Shown here piece after piece: positions 58,162 to 64,000 of a stretch of 64,000 nucleotides of DNA. Source of the DNA: Sphingobium fuliginis (lineage in GTDB: Bacteria; Pseudomonadota; Alphaproteobacteria; Sphingomonadales; Sphingomonadaceae). The position numbers and the translations under genes are program-made. The notes beneath the pieces are model-generated. The model saw only the letters and a list, made by a program, of their open reading frames with translations, was not told the origin of the DNA and made no database searches. The stretch covers positions 62,001 to 126,000 of the forward strand of contig NZ_SEON01000001.1 in the NCBI RefSeq assembly GCF_004152845.1. The letters run 5' to 3'. Position 1 is the first letter of the stretch, and each line of letters begins with the position of its first letter.

Positions 58162-58544
58162 ATTCACCCTCCTACCTGATCGCTGAAAGAGATTGGCTGG
58201 GGTTCGCATCCTGTGCGAGTCGCTCTACGGCGTGCTTACGATAGCATCGGCCCGATGGTCATGCGATTCCATCCGGCGCATGCGGAGAGCAGCCTGCCGG
58301 ATATTACCCTCCTCCTCAAAAGCGGGCCGCCTTCCAAAAGGAGGCAATCCACAATGGTCAAAGCAGCAGCAAGCCAGCCAGAATGGCGGTCTTCGCCTGC
58401 TCGAAGAGCAGCGAGGGCCTGAAAGCCACTGTTGGGGAAGGCTATGTATCAATAAAAATTATTACGGTTATGAAATGATTATTTGTTTGAGAATCAAGTC
58501 TTTGCTGTCATAGCCGTTCGTCGGGAACAGGGGGAGCTCGATCC
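58162..58544. other. Gap with a candidate leader peptide and AT-rich promoter
   Basis: This 380-bp stretch lies ahead of the nfrB-type gene. It contains a 22-codon frame (58354-58422, MVKAAASQPEWRSSPARRAA) behind a strong AAAAGGAGG site, then a very AT-rich patch (58445-58505) that probably holds the promoter for the glycosyltransferase. No known RNA motif was recognised. Confidence 0.4.
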
Positions 58545-59942
58545 GTGGAGGCAATGATCTTCGCTTATCTGGCGGGGGTTCATCATGAAATTCTGCTGTT
58601 CGCGGTGGTGGCGCTGGCGATCGGCGGCATGGACGATTTCATCATAGACCTGGTCTTCCTGTGCCGAAGGCTGTGGCGCAAGCTGATTGTCTATTCCCGT
58701 CATCGACGAATGACGACCCTCACCCTGCCCGCCTCCCCGCAACCCGGCCGCATCGCCATCTTCATCCCAGCCTGGCAGGAAGCCGATGTGATCGGCCCGA
58801 TGCTCCGTAACGCGCTCAGCCACTGGAGGGACCAGGACTATCGGATCTTCGTGGGCGCCTATCCCAATGACCGGGCGACATTGGATATTCTCACGCCCTT
58901 GGCCGGTCGGGAAACGCGGTTGATCCTGTGCATCAACGAACGAAATGGGCCAACTACGAAAGCCGATTGCCTGAATGTGGTCTGGCGCGCCATGCTGCGG
59001 GAGGAAGAGCGCACGGGGGTCCGGTTCAAGGCGATCGCCCTGCACGATGCGGAAGATGTCGTCCATCGCGACGAGATCAGGCTGTTCGACCTGATGACGG
59101 ATCGGTTCCAGCTCGTTCAGCTCCCGGTCCTGCCCCTGCCCGGCCAGGGCGGCTGGTGGTCGAGGGCCATAGCCAATCATTACTGTGATGAGTTCGCGGA
59201 AAGCCATGGAAAGTTCCTGACCGTGCGCGAGGCCATGGGTGCGTCCATGCCCTCGGCCGGGGTGGCCTGCGCATTCGAGCGGCAAATGCTGGAAAGGCTT
59301 GTGAATCCGGCCAATGGCGGACCGTTCGATCCGGAATCGCTGACCGAGGATTATGAGGTCGGCCTGCGTATCAGCAATATGGGCGGGCGCGGCGTGTTCG
59401 TCCGCATGCGCGACGGTGAGGGCCAGCTTGTCGCGACCAAGGAATATTTCCCGGACAATCTGACGGATGCCGTCAAGCAGAAGGCGCGCTGGACGGTCGG
59501 CATCTCGCTTGCCGGATGGGATCGCATGGGCTGGCAGGGCGGCCCCGCCGAATGGTGGATGCGGATGCGGGACCGGGGTGCGGCGCTTTCCGCCTTCGTC
59601 CTGTTCACCGCCTATCTGGCGCTGCTGCTCTGGGGCGTGCTGCTTGCCGGGAGCCTGTTCAGCGCCTTTCCCGTGCCCAGACCCACGCCAGTGGTCGAAG
59701 CCCTGCTGTGGCTCAACTTCGGCTTCATGAGCTGGCGGATGGCGATGCGCGCGATTTTCTCGGGCATGGCTTATGGCTGGGCCTTCGGGCTGGGGGCGAT
59801 ACCGCGCACGCTGATCGCCAACATCATCGCGATGATGGCTGCCCGTCGCGCCATGTTCCTGTATCTTCAGTCGCTGTTCGGCAAGCCGCTGACCTGGGAC
59901 AAGACGCATCACCGCTTTCCCGAGCTGGATTTTCCGGGGTGA
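58545..59942 (+). CDS. NfrB-type membrane glycosyltransferase
   Basis: This 465-residue family 2 glycosyltransferase has an N-terminal helix, a cytosolic catalytic domain (AIFIPAWQEADVIGPMLRNA; DAED in ALHDAEDVVHRDE; QKARW in VKQKARWTVGIS) and three or four C-terminal helices. It matches phage N4 adsorption protein B (NfrB) but lacks the C-terminal cyclic-di-GMP-binding part of the E. coli protein. GTG 58545, eight bases after GGGGGAG, is the likely start. It is coupled to the next gene. Confidence 0.85.
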   Translation: MEAMIFAYLAGVHHEILLFAVVALAIGGMDDFIIDLVFLCRRLWRKLIVYSRHRRMTTLTLPASPQPGRIAIFIPAWQEADVIGPMLRNALSHWRDQDYRIFVGAYPNDRATLDILTPLAGRETRLILCINERNGPTTKADCLNVVWRAMLREEERTGVRFKAIALHDAEDVVHRDEIRLFDLMTDRFQLVQLPVLPLPGQGGWWSRAIANHYCDEFAESHGKFLTVREAMGASMPSAGVACAFERQMLERLVNPANGGPFDPESLTEDYEVGLRISNMGGRGVFVRMRDGEGQLVATKEYFPDNLTDAVKQKARWTVGISLAGWDRMGWQGGPAEWWMRMRDRGAALSAFVLFTAYLALLLWGVLLAGSLFSAFPVPRPTPVVEALLWLNFGFMSWRMAMRAIFSGMAYGWAFGLGAIPRTLIANIIAMMAARRAMFLYLQSLFGKPLTWDKTHHRFPELDFPG

Positions 59943-60994
59943 GCGAAGCCGCCACCGGGCGCCCGCTCCGCTTCTTCGTCCTCGTGATGGCGGGTTGGGT
60001 CGCGATCCGTCTGGCAGGCCCAGAGGGTGATCTTCCCCAAATGGCGAGGGGAATTGACGGCGAGAGGCGTTTTCACCCCACCGCCTATTCGAAGAAGAAG
60101 GGCTCCGCAGCCGCGACGGGGCATGACGCACCGGCCTGGTTCGGTGAAATGCCGCAAAAGCGCCAGCCTGCCGCCATCCTGGGTCCTATATTCAAGGACT
60201 CTCGACGCCTTGGGAGAAGGACAAGCGCGGCCCCCTTCCTGTCCGTCGAAGAGAAGGCGGCGCCGGCTGCACAGGACCAGAGTGGCGGTCGCGTCGTTCC
60301 ATCGAACAATCCTGCGCCAGCCTTACCCCTCGCTTCCACGCCATCCGCAAGCGACGCGCGCTGGCATGGCAGCGCCTGGCTGCTCTGGCGCGACGGAAGC
60401 ACGACCCGCGCCGATGCCGTGACGGGCGGTAGGCTGGGCGGATCGCAGGCGGGCCTACGCCTCGATTTCGACCTGACCCCGCGCTCATCGAGCCGGGCGG
60501 CCGCCTATGCGCGAGCCAGTGCCGCGCTGAACGAACCGGCATCTCCGGAAGGCGCGCTCGGCATTGCATGGCAACCGGCGCGCACCATTCCGGTCAGCTT
60601 CGCGGCGGAACGACGGATTGCACTGGGCAAGGGCGGGCGCAACGCCCATGCCGTGCTGGCGGCAGGCGGTTTCGGGCCGGCGCCGGTGGCGCCCTCGCTG
60701 GAAGTCGAAGCCTATGCCCAGGGCGGCATTGTCGGCTTCCGCTCTCACGACCTGTTCGTCGATGGCAAGATGTCGCTGCTGTCGCCGCTAGGCCATTCGC
60801 CCATGCGGATCGGCGCGAGCCTTTCCGGCGGCGCGCAGCCGCAGGTCGAGCGGCTGGACATCGGGCCGGAACTGCAGGTCCGCCTGCCGCTCAGGCCGGT
60901 GAGCGCAAGGCTGAGCATCGAATGGCGGGAACGGATTGCGGGGCGCGCGGCACCGCCGTCCGGCCCGGCCGTTACGCTGGGCGCTGATTTTTAA
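59939..60994 (+). CDS. NfrA C-terminal-like outer membrane protein
   Basis: This 351-residue protein starts at GTG 59939 overlapping the nfrB stop (GTGA). An N-terminal hydrophobic segment (LRFFVLVMAGWVAIRLAG) and a long low-complexity linker precede a beta-rich C-terminal half: DARWHGSAWLLWRDGSTTRA, PVSFAAERRIALGKGGRNAH and the terminal TLGADF, consistent with an outer membrane beta-barrel. It resembles the last domain of NfrA, the N4 receptor, without its TPR part. It probably exports the glycan made by NfrB. Confidence 0.65.
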   Translation: MSEAATGRPLRFFVLVMAGWVAIRLAGPEGDLPQMARGIDGERRFHPTAYSKKKGSAAATGHDAPAWFGEMPQKRQPAAILGPIFKDSRRLGRRTSAAPFLSVEEKAAPAAQDQSGGRVVPSNNPAPALPLASTPSASDARWHGSAWLLWRDGSTTRADAVTGGRLGGSQAGLRLDFDLTPRSSSRAAAYARASAALNEPASPEGALGIAWQPARTIPVSFAAERRIALGKGGRNAHAVLAAGGFGPAPVAPSLEVEAYAQGGIVGFRSHDLFVDGKMSLLSPLGHSPMRIGASLSGGAQPQVERLDIGPELQVRLPLRPVSARLSIEWRERIAGRAAPPSGPAVTLGADF

Positions 60995-61043
60995 GCGGGA
61001 GCGCCTTTATCTCTCCGCATATTGCGCTTAACCCAGGAAGCGC

Positions 61044-61958
61044 ATGGATCTCTATCTGCCCATCGCCAACCTGTCGGTGAATGCGCTGGTCATCATCGCC
61101 CTGGGCGGCGTGGTGGGCCTGCTTTCCGGCATGTTCGGGGTAGGCGGCGGATTTCTGACGACGCCGTTGCTGATCTTCTACGGCATTCCGCCGACCGTCG
61201 CGGCCGCTTCGGCGGCGAGCCAGGTGACGGGCGCCAGCGTATCGGGGGTCGTCACCCATATGTCGCGCGGAACGGTCGATTTCCGCATGGGCGGCGTGCT
61301 GATCGCCGGCGGCGTGGTGGGCGCCGGCCTCGGCGTGCTGATCTTCCGACTGCTTCAGGCCATCGGCCAGATCGACACGGTGATCGGCATCCTCTACGTG
61401 CTGATGTTGGGCGGCATCGGATCGCTGATGGCGAAGGAGTCCATCCAGGCGCTGATCGCGCTCAAGACCGGGAGGAAGATTCAGGCCCGCAAAAGACGGC
61501 ACCATCCGCTGGTGGCGGCCATGCCGATGCGGTGGCGCTTCTATCGGTCCGGGCTGTATATTTCCCCGCTGGCGCCGCTGCTGCTGGGCATGGCGACGGG
61601 CATCCTCACCATGTTGCTGGGGGTGGGCGGCGGCTTCATCCTGGTTCCGGCGATGCTCTACCTGCTGGGCATGACGACCCAGTCCGTCGTCGGCACGTCG
61701 CTGTTCCAGATATTGTTCGTCACCATGGCGACGACGATGATGCACGCCATGACGACGCATGCGGTCGACCTGGTGCTCGCCCTGCTGCTGCTGATCGGCA
61801 GCGTCACCGGAGCGCAGGTGGGAACGCGCCTTTCGATGACGATCCGGCCGGAATATCTGCGCATCCTGCTTGCCGCGATCGTGCTGCTGGTGGCGGCACG
61901 CATGGCGCTGGGGCTGGGCTTTCGGCCCGACGAAATATACACGGTGGAGATCCGGTGA
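61044..61958 (+). CDS. TauE/SafE (TSUP) family permease
   Basis: This 304-residue membrane protein carries two copies of the family motif, LLSGMFGVGGGFLTTPLLI and TMLLGVGGGFILVPAMLYLL, and eight or so helices. Transport of sulfite, sulfonates or similar anions is expected. It overlaps the TIGR02186 gene (GTGA), a common pairing. Confidence 0.92.
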   Translation: MDLYLPIANLSVNALVIIALGGVVGLLSGMFGVGGGFLTTPLLIFYGIPPTVAAASAASQVTGASVSGVVTHMSRGTVDFRMGGVLIAGGVVGAGLGVLIFRLLQAIGQIDTVIGILYVLMLGGIGSLMAKESIQALIALKTGRKIQARKRRHHPLVAAMPMRWRFYRSGLYISPLAPLLLGMATGILTMLLGVGGGFILVPAMLYLLGMTTQSVVGTSLFQILFVTMATTMMHAMTTHAVDLVLALLLLIGSVTGAQVGTRLSMTIRPEYLRILLAAIVLLVAARMALGLGFRPDEIYTVEIR

Positions 61959-62716
61959 GGCGGCGGGCGCTTCTGGCCCTGCCGCCGGCCCTGCTGCTGC
62001 TGACGGCGGCGGACGAACCGATGCTGGTGCCTGACGTGTCCCAGCGCGAGGTGGAAATACAATATAGCTTCACCGGCGCTGACCTGCTGCTGTTCGGCGC
62101 CATCGTCTATCCCGATGGGCGTCGGCCCAGCAAGCCGCCGGACATCATGGTCGTGCTGAAGGGTCCGGACCAGTCGATCACGATGCGCGAAAAGCAGAAG
62201 GTGGCCGGCATCTGGGTCAATGCCGACAGCGCGCGCTTCCGGTCTGCGCCCAGTTTCTACGCCATCGCATCGTCCCGACCGGTCGACAAGGTGGTCGATG
62301 AGCGAACGGCGGCGATCTATGAAATGGGCGTGGACAAGCTCCAGCTCTCCCCTTCCTCGCTCAACGACAGCGCGGAGCTGGACCGGTTCCAGAAGGGGCT
62401 GATCGACCTCAGGGAACGGGCCGGGCTCTATGTCGAGCGGCCGGGAACGGTGGAGATCACCGACGGCGTGCTCTACCGGGCGCGGCTGCCGCTTTCGGCG
62501 CGTGTGATCGTCGGTGACTATACGGCGGAAACCTTCCTCGTGCAGGATGGCCGCGTGGTGGCCGCCGCCGTGCGCGACATCACCGTCCGCAAGTCGGGCT
62601 TCGAACGCTTCATGGCCGTCGCGGCGGAACAATGGCCCTTCGCCTATGGTCTGGTCGCGATGATGCTGGCCGTTGGCATGGGATGGGCAGCAGGCGCAAT
62701 CGCCAGGCGGGTTTAG
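61955..62716 (+). CDS. TIGR02186 family protein
   Basis: This 253-residue protein has a short signal peptide (RRALLALPPALLLLTAA), conserved REVEIQYSFTGADLLLFGAI and MVVLKGPDQSITMREKQKV segments, and a C-terminal transmembrane helix (FAYGLVAMMLAVGMGWAAG). The family is found next to TSUP permeases and probably acts with them in the periplasm. The GTG start at 61955 is fixed by the overlap. Confidence 0.88.
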   Translation: MRRRALLALPPALLLLTAADEPMLVPDVSQREVEIQYSFTGADLLLFGAIVYPDGRRPSKPPDIMVVLKGPDQSITMREKQKVAGIWVNADSARFRSAPSFYAIASSRPVDKVVDERTAAIYEMGVDKLQLSPSSLNDSAELDRFQKGLIDLRERAGLYVERPGTVEITDGVLYRARLPLSARVIVGDYTAETFLVQDGRVVAAAVRDITVRKSGFERFMAVAAEQWPFAYGLVAMMLAVGMGWAAGAIARRV

Positions 62717-63183
62717 CGTCGCGCCGCTTTCCTGGGCCGCAGCGCATCGCGCATGGCGATGCTGCTGTTGATCCGCGTGACGCCCGGCATGCGGGAGAGG
62801 ATTTCGCTGTGGATCGCTTCATAGGCGGCCACGCTCTCGGTCTCGACGCGCAGCCAGTAATCAACGCCACCGGTCATCAGGAAACATTCGCGGATTTCAG
62901 GACATTGCCGCACGGCATGTTCGAAACGGGCGAGATAATCCTCCGTCTGCCGGTCGAGCGTCACCTGCACAAGGACATCGACGGCGCGGCCCTCTTTTTC
63001 CATCGGTGCGGTCACGATGGTATAACCGCGGATCACGCCGGCATCCTCCAACATCCGGATGCGCCGGTGACAGGCCGAGGGGGACAGGCCGATCTCCGCC
63101 GCAATCTCCGAATTGGGACGCCGCGCATTGAGCCGCAGCAGACGGATGATCGAGCGGTCCACGGCATCCAGCGATTCTGCCAT
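62713..63183 (-). CDS. Lrp/AsnC family regulator
   Basis: This 156-residue protein has a helix-turn-helix (LRLNARRPNSEIAAEIGLSP, SACHRRIRML) and an AsnC effector domain (VLVQVTLDRQTEDYLARF; VDYWLRVETESVAAYEAIHS). The ATG 63183 has AAGGA eight bases upstream; ATG 63192 is an alternative. It is divergent from the alanine racemase gene and likely controls it, as DadR/Lrp does in related systems. Its stop overlaps the facing gene (TTAG). Confidence 0.9.
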   Translation of the reverse strand: MAESLDAVDRSIIRLLRLNARRPNSEIAAEIGLSPSACHRRIRMLEDAGVIRGYTIVTAPMEKEGRAVDVLVQVTLDRQTEDYLARFEHAVRQCPEIRECFLMTGGVDYWLRVETESVAAYEAIHSEILSRMPGVTRINSSIAMRDALRPRKAARR

Positions 63184-63201
63184 TTTTTCCATTCCTTGCG
63201 A

Positions 63202-63238
63202 AGGATCGTTCAATTATCCCGTCACATTAGACGATCCT
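63202..63238. promoter_or_regulatory. Inverted repeat between lrp and alr, likely Lrp site
   Basis: AGGATCGT (63202-63209) and ACGATCCT (63231-63238) are perfect arms 29 bp apart centre to centre, roughly three helical turns, in the divergent promoter region. This spacing fits a multimeric Lrp/AsnC regulator. Confidence 0.5.
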
Positions 63239-63300
63239 GCGATCATTTGGGAGCATTTTCACCGAACGCCGCGTTACCCTCCCTGCAAAAGGGGGCAGAT

Positions 63301-64000
63301 ATGCAGTCCATCGATACCGCCGGAGCCGTGCTTCGCATCGACCTTGATGCACTGGTCGAAAACTACCGCACGATTCAGCGGCAGGTCGCCCCCGCCACCG
63401 TCGCCGGCGTGGTCAAGGCGGACGGTTACGGCCTGGGCGCGAACCTCGTCGCGCGCAGCTTGATCGGCGCCGGGTGCCGACACTTCTTCGTCGCGCATCT
63501 CAGCGAAGCCATGGCGCTCCGACCCATTCTGAGCGATGGAATGGCGCTGTTCATCCTCAACGGCCTGCAACCAGGCGCGGAAGGCGAGTGCGCAGCCATC
63601 GGCGCCATTCCGGTCCTGAACTCGCTCGACCAGATTGGGCGCTGGGCCAGGACGGCACGCACGCTGGAGCGGACCCTGCCCGCTGCGTTGCAGGTGGACA
63701 GCGGCATGTCCAGGCTCGGTCTTCCGCCCGAGGAGGTCGCCATTCTGCTTGCCCAGCGGGAAAGATTGGAGGGCGTGGACCTTCGCCTGCTGATGAGCCA
63801 CCTCGCCTGCGCCGACGATCCCGATGCCCCCTCCAACGCGATGCAACGCCGGAAATTCGATGCGTTCAGCATGAATTTCCCCGGCGTGCCGCGCTCGCTG
63901 GATAATAGCGGCGGAAGCTTCCTGCCCGCCGATCATTTCGACATCGTCCGCGCCGGGATCGCCCTGTATGGCGGAGCGCCGCAGGGCGAGCGCCGGGAGA
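63301..64000 (+). CDS. alr: Alanine racemase, 3' end outside window
   Basis: The first 233 codons are present. VLRIDLDALVENYRTIQRQV is followed by the PLP lysine Lys39 in AGVVKADGYGLGAN, and by the conserved VDSGMSRLGLPPEE and FDIVRAGIALYGG. It converts L- and D-alanine for cell-wall synthesis or alanine catabolism. AGGGGG precedes the ATG. The divergent Lrp gene suggests the catabolic (DadX-like) type, but dadA lies beyond the window if present. Confidence 0.92.
   Translation, partial: MQSIDTAGAVLRIDLDALVENYRTIQRQVAPATVAGVVKADGYGLGANLVARSLIGAGCRHFFVAHLSEAMALRPILSDGMALFILNGLQPGAEGECAAIGAIPVLNSLDQIGRWARTARTLERTLPAALQVDSGMSRLGLPPEEVAILLAQRERLEGVDLRLLMSHLACADDPDAPSNAMQRRKFDAFSMNFPGVPRSLDNSGGSFLPADHFDIVRAGIALYGGAPQGERRE

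Overview
The window is chromosomal DNA of a high-GC alphaproteobacterium, most likely Sphingomonadales and Sphingobium/Sphingomonas-like. This rests on gene content recalled from those families (TrcR/DUF1013, DUF1192, UrcA, TIGR02186, an RcGTA-type gene transfer agent) and on the style of the dispersed palindromic repeats. Nothing here fixes the genus. No rRNA, tRNA or CRISPR array was seen.

Region by region. 1-12.8 kb is housekeeping: an acyl-CoA ligase (cut by the window edge), trcR, a metallophosphatase plus glycosyltransferase pair, a quinone oxidoreductase, clpA, a glutathione transferase, a Bax inhibitor-1 family protein, thpR, sodC and an OmpA-type porin. 12.98-27.4 kb, all but one gene on the minus strand, is a nearly complete gene transfer agent (GTA) structural cluster. 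Its order is terminase, portal, gp3.5-position protein, prohead protease, capsid, connectors, tail tube, gp10, gp10.1, tape measure, a gp12-like fusion, gp13, gp14, a tail-tip protein and DUF2793. A gp1-like small terminase candidate lies apart at 30.2-30.7 kb, beyond a 2.7-kb block with a GNAT acetyltransferase, a diguanylate cyclase and an AraC regulator. Intrinsic terminators sit just upstream of the portal, capsid, gp6 and tape-measure genes.

30.9-48.9 kb is mostly core genome: a membrane-anchored TonB-like protein, a YqaA/DedA-type protein, lnt (with an in-frame repeat insertion), metK, a small soluble chemoreceptor, trmB, a secreted beta-helix protein, a LytS/LytTR two-component pair split by repeat elements, UrcA, RlpA and uvrA. 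49.0-51.4 kb is an AT-richer accessory island with an HsdR_N-like nuclease, a nucleotidyltransferase-like protein with an overlapping small gene, and a ParE/RelE toxin-antitoxin pair. After it comes a protein sharing its N-terminal module with the GTA small terminase candidate.

52.7-64 kb holds a cold-shock protein, small envelope proteins, etfBA and sucC (energy metabolism), a low-affinity iron permease family protein, an NfrB-type glycosyltransferase coupled to an NfrA C-terminal-like protein, a TauE/TSUP permease with its TIGR02186 partner, and an Lrp regulator divergent from an alanine racemase cut by the window end.
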